Assembly (NCBI GenBank): GCA_034509925.1 | Contig: CM067535.1 | Span: forward strand, 5,385,701-5,449,700 | Direction of reading: 5' to 3' | DNA from: Hirudinaria manillensis | Taxonomy: Eukaryota; Annelida; Clitellata; Hirudinida; Hirudinidae | DNA length: 64,000 nucleotides | Shown: positions 27,562 through 39,752 of the stretch, piece by piece | How the letters are laid out: every line of letters begins with the position of its first letter | Numbering within the stretch: the stretch's first letter is position 1 | The notes under the pieces: model-generated | Seen by the model: only the letters and a program-made list of their open reading frames with translations | Database searches by the model: none | Told to the model about the DNA's origin: nothing | Made by a program: the position numbers and the translations under genes

Positions 27562-28995
27562 ATGGATGAAGTGAGGGCGACTAACCTATTACTTACCGAG
27601 CGATATAATTCTGCCGATTCAGGCATTGCATCAGATAGTGATCAGGAGTCACCCATAATCCATGATGGAAGGCTTGACAACATGAGGAATGAAGGAGCAG
27701 AGATTTCCAGGATGTTGGCCCACTGGGTTATAGCTGACATGACTCAGAAAAAATGTTCAATACCAAAACAAATTGAGAAATATACTCCAACTTTAAAGAA
27801 AATTATTAGCAGGTCATTGTTATTTTATATGATTTTATGAATTTAAAATTGCATTTGAAAGCTTATAACTAGCTTTGGTTGGAAATGGCTGCTTTTTGTC
27901 AAAATTTAAAGTTGTGTTTTCATAATTGTTTCCTTAGTAATTTGGGCAATTTATAGTCTTACTTTTTTCATTTGTTAAATTTATATATATTTCTTAAATT
28001 GATCATTTAAGTTTGAAATAATTCGATTCATTTGATAGCAATAAGATTTTATGTGATATGCTTTTGGTGTTTTTGGAAGGTGTAGGAAACACTGGGTTTG
28101 TTGCTGACAAAAGGTGCCAGCTTTGGCAACAATATGTTAAAAGATGTGTTATTTTTTAATTCACATATACTTTTAAATTTTGTAATACTATATCAATTAG
28201 TTGATCTTTTGAGTGGGTCCTGGTAGGATGTCCAAATTGATTGATCGTCATTTGTACAGCGCCCATAACCAAGGGTAGTACCCTGGTGGTGCAGGCTGGG
28301 TGTTGAACACAACCCATAATGAGCATCATTTTGCCATCTTTTGCTGCATGCAGAGGCTTTGGAGGCTTTACACATTTGGCCACCTGCTAGCCTGCAATGA
28401 ATCAATAAATTAATTTGGAAGTCGGTGCCATTTTGTTTCATGCATCATTTTTGGTGAAAGAATGACTTTGAATATCTTGTCATTCAGGTTATTGAGTTCA
28501 AATGAAAGTACTTTTAAAAGAATGATAAAACAGCTTAATATTGGAAATATACAATCGAGCAAATCTTGCTTGAGCAAAGTTGCAGAAGAACTATTTAGTG
28601 ATAACACATGCAACTGGGGAAGAATTGTGACACTCTACGCTTTCGCTGGTGAAATGGCCAGGTCCTTGCAATCAGACTTTGGTGACAAAGTGAATGGTGA
28701 AATAGCAGAGGAACTTGGTCGCTTTGTCAACCAGAGACTTTCTGTTTGGATCAATAACAATAAAGGATGGGTAAGAATTACACTCTTTTTCAGGCATTTG
28801 TTCTTGGAGTTAAGTAACTTGTGGCTGATTTATCTAAGACTTTATTTTTCTAGAAAGGTTGTGTGTTATTGTGAATTTCAGGACTCTATGAATGCATCTT
28901 TCGTGGAAGAGAACCCTAATGAGTCCAAAATGCCAAAAGTACTGTGTGCTTTATTTGGCATTGGAGTCCTTGCAGCAACCTTTGCGATGCGGTGA
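27562..28995 (+). CDS. Bcl-2 family apoptosis regulator, MCL-1-like (3 coding exons)
   Basis: Exons 27562-27812, 28488-28770 and 28882-28995; phases 2 and 0 agree, giving 215 residues. The acceptor TATTCCAG just upstream (27544) suggests a 5'UTR intron. BH1 is clear (NTCNWGRIVTLYAFAGEMA, core NWGR at 126-129) and BH2 is WINNNKGWDS around 171-180. A C-terminal membrane tail spans about 197-213 and ends in MR. From the BH3 region to BH1 the spacing equals that I recall for human MCL-1, with the shared pattern TF..M...L.I before the BH1 block. Pro-survival members of this family sit on mitochondrial or ER membranes and bind BH3 proteins. Oddities: the BH3-like segment reads LKKIIS where MCL-1 has LRRVGD, and residues 19-24 (DSGIAS) match a beta-TrCP degron. 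Poly(A) signal AATAAA at 29093. The family is secure; MCL-1 orthology and pro-survival role are inference. Confidence 0.9.
27813..28487 (+). other. Intron 1 of the Bcl-2 family gene
   Basis: Donor AGCAG/GTCATT (weak after position 2) and acceptor TTGTCATTCAG. Bases about 28195-28400 are less AT-rich than the rest and could be an old repeat insertion, but I cannot name it. An extra small exon is not needed to keep the frame. Confidence 0.6.
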
Positions 28996-31977
28996 AGACT
29001 TTTTCTTACAAATTTTGTTTCTTTTGAATTTCAGCACTATCTTTTTGGTAAATCTATTTCCATATTTCTTTTGTAACTTCTTATTTTAACTCAATAAAAT
29101 ACACACTGGTGGAGAATGGAGTTTTGATTTGCTGGGCTGTTAGTCGTGGAATTACAAAGTTTTTCAATTTTTATTGCTTATAATGAACTCATATAATCTC
29201 TTATAACTATTTGGGGCTGTTCCAAAACTTTAGTGAAGCACCTATTGGAAATGTTACCAAAAACGTTTGAAGAACTGAAATGTCAGCAGAAACTGTTTGC
29301 TGTGATATGGCAACAAAGCTTCAATATTTTTTTTTATAATGCTTGTTTAAGTGGATGTGGACACCATCTAATCCGACTATTCTTGGCTTGGTGATTTGTT
29401 CTAAGTGATATGCTATTATCGAGACAGAAATTTCATGCATATTTTGGAGTAAATTGATGTCTTGGACTCCTCATTACCGAAACTGATCTCCCGATCAAGT
29501 TTCAATTTCTTGACTAAAGTTGTGGGAGATGTGATTGTTTATTTCTAATAGAGCAAAGCTGTCCTTATTTGATGACCATCAAGTGATAATTTAAATTGGA
29601 ATAAAGGTATGAATGCAAACACACAAAGATGACTGCGTTGTAATTGTCTTCACTGATAGTTGATGCAACCCCTAAGGGGCTGGTCGCTTGCTAAAAGTAG
29701 AAAGGTCACCTCATGGAGTTACACCTCCCAACACTCCTGGCCAATTTTAGAACCTTGGATGTACCACTCCCTTTTGATGAAGGCAGACTGACTATGGACT
29801 ATGACTATGGTTGTTCCAACCTCATTAGGTGGATAATGCCAAATGTCTTATGTTAATTTTTTGCTCTGAGCCTCGGTAGGGCTGTTGGGGCACCTTATAT
29901 TTTCGTATGCGAACGTTGACCGTCGCGTTTGTGCATGCATACAAAATATGTTTTTGGGGAGGGGTGAGGAACACGGCCTCAGCAGCATACCAACGGAGGT
30001 GACAAATTCATGATGTTAGAATCACCTTTCGATCATACTGTTTTAGAAACATTTAGTTTTAGCATCATGACATGAGTCATTCCGGACTACTGCTTTTTGA
30101 TGACTAAATTTAGACTGTTTACCACTCCATTTCCCACATGACACTTGGTTCCAACATCTCATATCTAACAATTGCTTTTGAACTATTCAAATTCCTTTGA
30201 TGAGGTATTTGTGGTAAGTTCCCAACCCAACAAGTGGATTCAGGAAATAATCTGAGAAAACTTCTGCGGAAAGATCTTTGTATTCCTTAACACAAACACC
30301 CCAGCCCCTCGCACCAGTTTAAAATGACTAATGTTTATGCGTATTACTTAAAGATTCATCGCTTGATATTTTTTTCGATATTTTGTAAGCTCACGTATCT
30401 AAGAGAATATAATTTAATAAAAAAATCCGGATTGCGTTATGGTTTAACATAGGTTAAAAATAAATAGAATAAGAAGTTGAATGGCCCTGCTTCCTGTCTC
30501 CAAACCAGAACATGAGCAGGCTCAACTCAAAACCAGATGAGTTCAAAATGAGGGAAATCTCTTCAAATTCTTTTTCCAAAATACTCTTTCAGATTTTATT
30601 AATAATAATAATTACTTCTTGAAGGATGCATCTTGCACATCTTAAACGTTGTCAGTGGAATATCATGTTTAGTTATGGTTGCTGCCAGATGACATAAGTC
30701 AACATTTCCATCACCAAATGATTAAAGGAACTTGTATTTGGTGACTGACTACCCTAGGAAAATACATCAATAAAATTCTCAGAGGGTGGATGTCTAAGAT
30801 TCATTTAATTTCACTTCTCTATTAAAACAAAGAATAACAAATAATAGTTAATAACACCATCAAAATTAACTCCAGGTCAAACCAAATTGAAATTGTATGA
30901 CTGATTGGCAGGAGCTGTTGGCTTGCTGCATATGGCCTGCTGGAATTACCTGGTTGCTTCAGGGTTATTTGGCTGAGGGTTGCAGAGAAACACCTGTCAA
31001 TGGCAGATACTTCTTTCAAATAGAATGGCATATTCTCCAAGTTTTGACAAGTCTGAAGTTGCTTCCTTGATCCCTTCGATGATTACTTCGAGTTGCAGGC
31101 TGCAAATTAACAAGAGTCTGAACAAATCAGAAATGTAATCAAAAAGACTCTGGCTTCTGTCCATAGAACCATGGAAAAGTTTGATGGAAATCCCAGATTT
31201 GGAACAGAAGGACAAATTGCTATGATTCCAGGATGCTACCACATGATGTCAGACCAAAACTAACCGCAACTATGACCTCACCCTCTCAAGATATGTACAA
31301 TAATCCTTCATTATGATGAAAACTAGCAGAATCCAAGAAAGACAAGAATGGAGCAGACAATAAAGGGTTCAACTGAGATTTTACACAAAATATAATAATT
31401 CCTACCTCACGGAAGGGCCACAAATCAAAAATTTCCGTGTAGGCAAACCACTGGGCGTCAACTCCATCCAGTATTCAAACTGCCTCACCAACAAACTTGG
31501 TTTCCAGTGCAAAAAATTGCCAATAAAAATGAATTTTTAAATATCATCATAGATTTAATGCTGGGGCAAATAGCTGGATTCAGCAAATCCAGATCATTAA
31601 GAATGACTCTTCACACTGGAGCAACTGCCAAAGCAAAAGGACAATTTCTCCATTTGCCTGGAACTTATCTGTCCAACCTCAGTGACCAACAGAGGTACCA
31701 GAAAATTATTTATTTCACTCCAACCACATCAAATTTTGCAATGTTCAGCTCAACTAGAAATACATCTAAAGAGTCTTTCACATGTGGAAAACACAGAAAA
31801 CAAACAACAACAACTGCAACAACAGCATCATCATCAGCAATGTTTCAGAAAGATAAGAGTCAGTAGTTGCCTTCTACAGAATAAACAGAACAAACTACAC
31901 CAAGTTCCATGGCAAATCAGAAACATCTGCTCTGCTGCATCATCGATGACAGCGAGTCTAGTTCGGTGACAACATCC
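28996..31977. other. Convergent intergenic region and 3'UTRs
   Basis: Holds the 3'UTR of the Bcl-2 family gene (+, AATAAA at 29093-29098) and of the hnRNP M-like gene (-, probable AATAAA on the minus strand at 31714-31709). Between them, 29640-29960 is moderately GC-rich with short imperfect repeats (GACTATGGACTATGACTATGG). No coding frame is supported; the frames at 30822-31242 (-) and 31507-31969 (+) lack splice partners or domains. Confidence 0.6.
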
Positions 31978-34900
31978 TCACACAAGCCTATCCAAACGAA
32001 CTTCAATAGGCCTTCCTTCTATGCGTGCTCCATTCATCAGACCTGGATGTGGCAAAGAGAAACTCCAAAATATTTCCATTCCTAATCCAGCAACATCAGT
32101 CATTGGCTCTCATCAGCATCAACAAGATCTACAAACATGCGTAACAAAATGTTTAAAAAATAATCACATACTTATGGCTCTTCTGGCACTGTCAGAATTA
32201 TAAAACTGCACAAGTCCATATCCTCTTGACCTTCCAGTACCATCTGTCTTGATCTCTGCATATTTTATGTCACCTGTAAAGTGACAAACGATGATTCATT
32301 TCAATACAAAACATCTCCCTGAGATCATAATTTTAAAATCTTACCACAATCTCTGAATTTTTCATACATGTTCTGAGTGGAGAAATTAAAAGGTATCTGT
32401 AAATTAAAGTCTTATTAGAATCAAAATAAATAGTAAAAAAAAAAACAACGAATGAACACCTACATTTTTGACAAAAACTGTAGAATTTTCAGCTGACCTT
32501 GGATCAGCCCTCTCATTGCTGATACCTCTATCATAATTCCTGTCAAACGTATTTTGATCTCTACTCTCAAAACTGGAATGGGCCAGATTGAATTGAGAAG
32601 ATGAATTCCCAACATTGCCCTGAGGGGTGGAAAACTGGGGAATCTCTGCAACTCCTGTCCCTCCCATATTTCCAGTGGAAAGGAGGCCATTTCCAAGGTT
32701 TGAGGAAAGATCGGCATTACTCAATCCAGCGAGGGCATTAAGCCCTAATGAGGTCAAAAGAACGGAAGCAGCCTGTTGAGCAGTTTGAGCCAAACCCGAC
32801 CCGATGTTCACCTGATTGAGAAGGTGGTTCGGAAGATTTCCATCCAAAGCATTTGTTGCTATGTTAGATAGACCGGCATTTCCCAAGAGTCCAGGCACGG
32901 CACCCAAAATGTTGACAGCAGACATGTTGGCATTGAGGTTCGATGAAGATCCAGTCAATCCAAGATTATTGGCTTGAAATCCTTTAAATCAATAAGAACT
33001 TCTTATTAATCAATCGGATCAAAATGCATGAATCACGCAATACAAAACTTTTAAAATTTCAGCACAAATATCCAAGAGAACTATAACACTGTTAGCAACA
33101 AAATAATAATAAATAAAAGAACTCCCATATCAGGTACCTGTCTTCCAGTCCTGACAATATTAATTTAAACTTCTCATTTTGTAAGTTTTTTAAGAAGAGT
33201 TTGGTTGTATTTTTAAGATGATTTTTATGGTTTCAATTTAATTTTAAGTTTTCCCAGGGTATGGTGTGTGATGATTAGTTGGATGGGGCCTGATTGTGAA
33301 AGTTCTGGAACATTAAATAGTGTATGAATGGGTTAATAGAAAGAATGGGTTGGAGTTGATTGAGAGTATAAAAAGGATGGTGAGGATCAAAATCATGGAG
33401 TCAGAGAGAGAGAGAAAGAGAGTATGTGTGTCATAGGAGTTTAAATGAAATTATTAGTTAATTCTGTTTATATAATCTGATTTCTGAGACATTACTCTAG
33501 TTAGGTGTCATATTATTAATAAAACAATAAACAATTTTCTGAAAGATTGGATATTGAATTTCTTCATTTTTGTTACTGTTATAATCCCTCACTAAGGAGA
33601 AATGGATGTGACATCTCATATCTAGTTAGAGTAAGTCTCTAATGTTTGGGTGGAGAGGATTTAAAGACAAATACATTACATTTATCACATCCTCCATTTT
33701 ATTAATTTACAGCACTTTTCCAGCACAACATTTTAAGAGACCAAAAATAAAATAAAATGCAAACACAACAAAACAAAAAATAAATCAAACCTAGCTGAGC
33801 GCCCCCTAACTGACCCGTCAAAAGTCCAAGGGCAATAGTATCTGGAATAACAAGCAAAAGTTGAATTAACATTTGGTTCCCTCAATCACATTTTCAATCA
33901 TAAACATCAACCACTGACTTGCAATCTCTCCGATGTTCAGTAAGGGATGGCCTCGTGCCCCCATTCCTACACCTATGCCCCTGAGTCCGTTGGGCAGACG
34001 AGAGGGAATGTCTTGCATGATGGGGTCGACCCATTTGTCCATGCGAACGAACAACTGGCGGTCGTACAAGTACTGATTCGTGAACAGGGCTGGAAAGAAG
34101 CGACTTTTAAATGAAAGAAGCAAATTTAAAAATGACTGATGAAACCTGAAGAAATGATCAAACAATGAAACTATTTGTGACTCACAAATGGCCTGTACTG
34201 CCTCGATTGGATGTTCAAACCTCACAATTCCCATGCCTCTACTCTTGCCTTCGTTATCAGTTTTGATCTCTGCTTCTATAACATTCCCTGCAATCCTAAA
34301 CACCTCCTCCAATTTCTCCTTGGTCACTTTATAATCCAGCTGGCATCGTTTGAAATAAAATATTGAGCAAGCAATAAATGTTTCAGAGATTACTGATAAA
34401 TACTCACATTGGCCACAAAAACCTGGCTAGTGATCTGATTGACTTCAATTCCAAGTTGATGCATGAGATCCATTGTGAAACCCCTCCCATTATTGCCTGT
34501 AGTAGCAAATGGAAATCATTCTAGACTTTCATACATAGATAATTAGAAAGATATTAAATTTTTCAACTAGATTCAATAAAAGATGATTGTCAACCGTAGA
34601 AATTTATTTAACATCATCATCATTAATTAATTAATTAATGGGACTGATCCCATTAAGAAGTGCCTTCACATCCAACTGAAATATGTAAGGCACTCAAAAG
34701 ATTGACTATTTGCAATTACAATTAAAGAACAAAAAACAATTCACCTTTAGTTAGAATATAAGTTGAATTGATGAAAAATAATCACCTGATATCAATGTCC
34801 TCAAATCATCACTTCTGCTTCCCTGTTCTTGCCTCGAACTGCTTGTGTGTCTCATCCTGTCTTTCTCTCTCTCCTAGGTAATAGATAATTAGTAAACAAA

Positions 34901-35678
34901 TTCAACTTCTAATTCCCCGCATAAAAGCAATGTTCGCAAAATTCCGGCACCTCTCTCACTATGATCTTCCGACCCCTGAACTCTGACCTGTCCAGCATTT
35001 GAATGGCATTTTCAGCTGCCTCTCTTGACCTGATCTCCACTACCCTGTCGGCATTAGAATCAATTTAAAATATCTAAAGCATCTAATAACTTATTCTGGT
35101 TGAAGGTAAAACTGATGTCACAATTACAATTAAAAGTTTGAAAATATATACTCACGCTGCACCCGATGGTCTCCCATCACTGTCCTCGTACATCTGTGCA
35201 TAACTCACTTCATTCCCAACTGTTTAATAATATTTGGTGATAATAATATAATTGTACAGACTTATTTAACAAAGGTAATGCTTGACAGAAATTAAAAATG
35301 TAGCATTTGACATAAAGGCTTGATGATATGTAAATAAGTTTTTTATCTTTAACCTTTATCTTTGAAGAGATCTTTTAATTCGGGCCACTTTACCTCGTAA
35401 GGCAAGTTGCTAACATAGAGTCTTATAATTTTATCACTTCGACTGGATCTACCATTCCCTCTTCGTTCCGGTCTTTTCCATTCTCCAGGGGACTTCGATC
35501 TCGATCGAAACGCTGGGGATCTGGACCTTGATCTATTTATTCATTGTGATACGCACTTTATTAAACCAGTCGATTCATGTATCGGTTCTTGCGGTATAAA
35601 ACATTTTCATTGCGGACCGCAACAACAATATTTTGAATATATATGAATAATAGCTAGCTACCTTTTTCTATTAGACAT
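31978..35678 (-). CDS. hnRNP M / Rumpelstiltskin-like protein with three RRMs (13 exons)
   Basis: Minus-strand exons: 35678-35662, 35532-35354, 35219-35156, 35044-34951, 34873-34786, 34496-34408, 34339-34186, 34089-33919, 33841-33791, 32972-32464, 32396-32345, 32273-32172, 32042-31978. All introns are GT-AG with matching phase, giving 544 residues. Order: an Arg/Ser-rich N-terminus (7-38, SRSRSPAFRSRSKSP), RRM1 (about 43-118, RNP2 LYVSNL), a linker, RRM2 (about 172-240, FVANLDYKV and RNP1 KSRGMGIVRF at 209-218), an Asn/Leu/Gly/Ser-rich linker of about 220 residues, and RRM3 (about 467-540, TVFVKN and RNP1 RSRGYGLVQF at 503-512). This order and the RRM2 wording match hnRNP M, a nuclear pre-mRNA-binding splicing regulator; fly Rumpelstiltskin also localises mRNA. 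It is shorter than I recall for human hnRNP M (about 730) because the middle lacks the Met/Gly/Arg repeats. The exon 9 to 10 junction (acceptor TTTCAAG) is the least certain. Confidence 0.9.
32973..33790 (-). other. Intron 9 of the hnRNP M-like gene
   Basis: The longest intron of the gene (818 bases). It contains a GAGAGAGAGAGAAAGAGAG purine tract at 33402-33421 on the + strand and otherwise AT-rich sequence. No nested gene is seen. Confidence 0.7.
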
Positions 35679-38529
35679 CTTCCGCAAAATATTAGAAATC
35701 CCCGATCGGAACGACGAATTTAAAAACAACACAGTTATGGGGGCCAAAGAAAATCCAAAATATATATATTTAATTACACCGTTGAAAACTTAATACATAC
35801 AAGTCACTGTATCATTTAGTTGTTAATATGACAATGCGATATTGGATCCAAACCTTCGGTTAAAAACCATTTATTAGAGTCAGTCTAATGCAAAGAATTC
35901 CCAAAAGACTCTTTCATTGGCAAATACGATTTGACTATTTGCACTAAAACGCTCATGTAACATAATTTAAGAAATTTAGTTTTCTGCCATTTTTGTAATT
36001 AAGAATTCTTAAAGAAAGATTGATTATCATTAGGGTTGCCCACCCAGACAGTTGTAGATTTAGTCTCTGATTTGTGGGATTTTTAAAGGCCATTAACCCA
36101 ATGCTATACCCCGACCCCTTCATTATTGATTTTCACATACAGAACATTTCTGGTGAGGAGTTAGAATCTTATTCTTATAAAAAAAAAACAACAACAAATG
36201 AACCGATTTTTAATGAGAACCAACTACATGCCGACAAGAACCTACGTAACGACGTAACGCATAAAACAGGCCGAGTTTTACTCTTGTTTGTCTGTCCATA
36301 ATAGGAACTAACAGGAAATCACGCTACTCAATCAAGACCGAACACCTGAGGCTCAATTTGGAATTTGCCAAACCATCAAAAGTGATCTAGAATGAGCTTA
36401 TAAAGTAACCCTAAAATAAAAGAACTTTCAAAGTTTAATGAAAGTGGATTATCTAAAAAAAAAACGGAATCTCGAACAAAGCAAAGTGACTGAAAAAACT
36501 CTCCACAATGCCCCAAACTCCTCATTCAGGAACACTGCTGGATCATCTCTGGTCTCACAGTAGAAAGACGTTTTTGAGAAATTGTGAAATTATAAAATAT
36601 TTTGTCGTCACCAAGAAAAGACGCAATGAAACAGTCTCGTCTCAAGCTAGTCGCCAGATTCACCGAAAAGTCAGCTTCAAAGCCACCGGAATTTGGAGGG
36701 GGAATTTATTCCTAATCTTGTGCCTCTGTGTCGTTAGTTTCAACCGCAACATGACCTGTGGAAAAACACGATAGAACCAGCAAAATTAGTCCACATCGAC
36801 ATGGCCATTTTGGAATATTAACTAATTAATGATAATGGATATAGATATCATTAATGATATCGATTTAACTGATTTCTATTTATTTTTGTGATTGTCTCAT
36901 AGTCAATGTCATCAAATTTGACCGGGACAGAAAGCAGAAAATTAATAGCTCAGTGTCGTGGGTCACGTACTTAGGCTAAGCATTGCTTAGAGGTCATCAA
37001 CGAAAGTTCTTAGCTTATATCATCTGAGACAAATCAGATTTTGAGAAAAAAATGTTATCATTCATAAATTTATATGTGCAAATAAATATGAGTAAATTTA
37101 TAACTTAACGTCTGGAGAGCCTCGCGTGACCTCGCATCGTTTACCTGTGAAATCTCATCGTGTTCAGTTCATACTGGTCGGAAAATGCAGACTATGATAT
37201 CACGACTGAGTAATTTCCCCTGACGCCATTATCTGCTGAGCTAATATTTGATTTCCTACGGCTATTACCTCATAAAGCGTAGGAGTTGCGATATTCCACT
37301 TGGCTTGGAATCCATTGGCATCATGTGATGCCACGTGCTAACCCTAGCTGAAAGCACTGATACACTGGTTTTTGGCACTTCTTTACATGTCTCTCTTTCA
37401 CGAAAACCATTATCCTCTCTAGGAATTAGTTTTATTCAAATTATTCTGCTTGTGATTAACTTCATTCGATCTGCACCATATTCAGTATGTATTAGAACTG
37501 TGAAAGAATTAGTCCCGCCACAAAATGCTCTACCGGGAAATGATTGTCTCTTCAGTTTAATGTTTACTCCATTCTCAAAGGACTTCGTCGCATAAAAGAA
37601 GCAAACTATGCCTCGAATACAATTTTATGGAATACAATAGCAATGAGGCAATTTTATTCTGCTGGACAACTGACGCTCAGTAACAGCAAGGAAGGTTAAT
37701 GAATCTAGCAATGTTAAGTCATTCACCAATCGTTATCGTTTGCCAAAAGCTTACATTTTGTCGGCAAGATTTGTGAAATTCACTGCTCTTGCATTTCATT
37801 AACAGATGGAAGGTTAGTGAAGAAAATTTGAATCGAAATGAATAAAGATTTTAATGAAGCAGGTTCATTCGCAACAGGAACAATGAATTGTCAAAGTTTG
37901 ATTCGAATTATTAATTACTTGGATTTAGTCGATTGAAAGGATTTAGTCTAGTAGGAGAAACCAATGTTCCTACATTTGTCATACGTCGTACATTTAACAG
38001 ATTGGCAGAGATCAGAAAATCTAAATCACAAACTTATACAGCAACTTTTCACATTTTTGTTCTATTTACAGATAATTATAAAGTTCGTAAATAATTTTGT
38101 ATCGCTGAACTTTATTTATATAAAAAAATTTCGATTGTTGATTAATCTCTCAATCTATTAGTTCGGATTTTTGATAGTTCGAACGTTAAATTCCACGAGA
38201 CAGCTAAATTCTTTTCGTACGACCAGAAATTGTGAATGAGCTTTCATAGATTTAGTGAGCCAGAGAGTTTGTGGTTTGTCAAATTGTAATCAAAATTCCA
38301 GCACATTCTGCCAAATTTTTCTGGTCTGCTAAGTTGGCCGAAGACAATTGAAAGGAATTCGAGCGAATAATGGTCTGATATTTTATCACATCTACTTAAA
38401 GGATTTGCCCGATACACTGATCCTTTAAGAGTTTTTTCGTTGTGAAGAAGATAGAAGTCTTCTGCCAGGTGATTTTTGCACTTTTATTTTATTCTGCGAG
38501 ATTCACGTGTAAATTGTTCTAATTTGCAG
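35679..38529. other. Intergenic region upstream of hnRNP M-like gene and tetraspan A
   Basis: The hnRNP M-like gene (-) and tetraspan A (+) diverge from this region, so it should hold both promoters. No TATA-like element stands out at the hnRNP M-like end. At the other end lies the A promoter candidate listed separately. Open frames at 36074-36301, 36508-36774, 37335-37595 and 37964-38161 have no splice partners or recognisable domain. Confidence 0.55.
38340..38401 (+). promoter_or_regulatory. Putative core promoter of tetraspan A
   Basis: GAAGACAATTG at 38340-38350 and TACTTAAAG at 38393-38401 are the same two words found upstream of tetraspan F, here 53 rather than 35 bases apart. A possible 5'UTR intron (donor CCAG/GTGATT at 38469, acceptor TTTGCAG ending 38529) separates them from the ATG. 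This is inferred from shared words only. Confidence 0.4.
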
Positions 38530-38537
38530 TTATAATA

Positions 38538-39752
38538 ATGAAGCTGTCCAATTTCTCAACAACAAAGTTTATCGTCCTTGGAGCATTCCTCATTTTCGGA
38601 GGATGTCTTTCCATCGCTCTTGGCATTCCATCTGCTACTCCAATTAACGGCAGCTATCCTTACGGAAACCTCGGATATGGTATCTGGGGAGGTCTCATCG
38701 TAAGTTACGCTAAATTTGTTAGATTTGTTAGATATTTTAATCGTAGACGTTTATCAGCTCCTGTTGCTTTTGTGTACATTTATGGAGTGCATTTAAGGTC
38801 GCTTAGGGAGTCGGGATCCTGTGAACTTCTAAAAAGCTTCTGTTGTTATATATCTTGTTTGCAGTTTTACGCCACTTGATTATTTTTAATAATAATTTAT
38901 TAATAATTTATTGCAGTACATCCTTGTTGGAATCATGAACGTAGTAGTTGGTTGCAAAACTACTCCAAAACTTGTAAGCTGCGTTTGCCATTTTGAAATT
39001 AATATTTATGATTACATCTGTTCATGATAAACTTGAGTAATTCGGTAATTGCATAGAAGTATGCAAAACATAAGCATATCTTAGGTGATAGAAGCAACAA
39101 GTACAAGAATAGATAGAATAATTCAATTGTAGGATTTCGTGCAAATTGTTATAATCGATTTTTGATGTTTATTAAGGTTATCATTGTTGTGGTGCTGAAC
39201 GCAATCTGTTGTGTGATCGGTGTCCTCCAACTGGCTCTTGGTATTTCTGCCGCCAACCAAGACTTGAATGCTATGAGGTTGAGGGAAATGAGGAAGGCTA
39301 ACGACACTAGAGCTCCAGAATACGAACAATTCTACAAGGAATTCTTCCCAATGACTCTCAGGATTGCCCTCTCCGAAAACCTCGTTGTAAGAAATCGATG
39401 CCATTTTCAATTACCCTAGTTCATAAGTGGTATTAGTATAAGTACTGTATCTGAATTTTTAATTTCAAATCAGGATCTTCATAACGGAATCGTGGCAGTT
39501 GATGCTCTTCTGGCCGTCGCTGGGTTCCTGGTTGCCATTTTAGCAGCTGTGGCTTGCTCCAGCGCAGCAGTTTCTGTTTGCTGTCCAGACGTAAGTTTTG
39601 TGTTTTTACTACATTGTTTTAGTTAATTTATATAATTAGGCCGCTGCAATAATTAATGTAAATAAAATCATTTTAATTACTAATTACAGATCTTGATTGA
39701 TCACGATGCCATGGTTGTGGTTGGAGATAAGAAGAAGAAGGTTGTCGTGTAA
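38538..39752 (+). CDS. Tetraspan A: four-pass membrane protein, CD20/MS4A-like (5 coding exons)
   Basis: Exons 38538-38699, 38917-38973, 39177-39386, 39474-39590 and 39690-39752, all joined in phase 0; 202 residues. Four hydrophobic segments: about 11-30, 48-66, 74-97 and 147-173. The first loop carries an NGS sequon (37-39); the loop between TM3 and TM4 is about 45 residues, Cys-free, and contains FYKEFFPMTLRIA. TM2 opens with GIWGGL, recalling the WGG at TM2 of CD20/MS4A proteins; this, the four helices and the size are the basis of the family call. There is no CCG loop motif (tetraspanins) and no claudin W..C..C. The tail is Lys-rich (GDKKKKVVV) after a CCP that may be lipid-modified. It is one of the two most diverged copies and shares GCKTTP after TM2 with G (GCRTTP). 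An acceptor at 38529 suggests a 5'UTR intron. Molecular function is unknown. Confidence 0.88.

Noticed and set aside
28156-28441. Minus-strand ORFs in intron 1 of the Bcl-2 family gene
   Set aside because: They have no domain and no splice partners; they lie in a possible old repeat.
36508-36774. An 88-codon ORF upstream of the tetraspan cluster
   Set aside because: It has no recognisable motif, family relative in the window or splice context; chance length in moderately balanced DNA.
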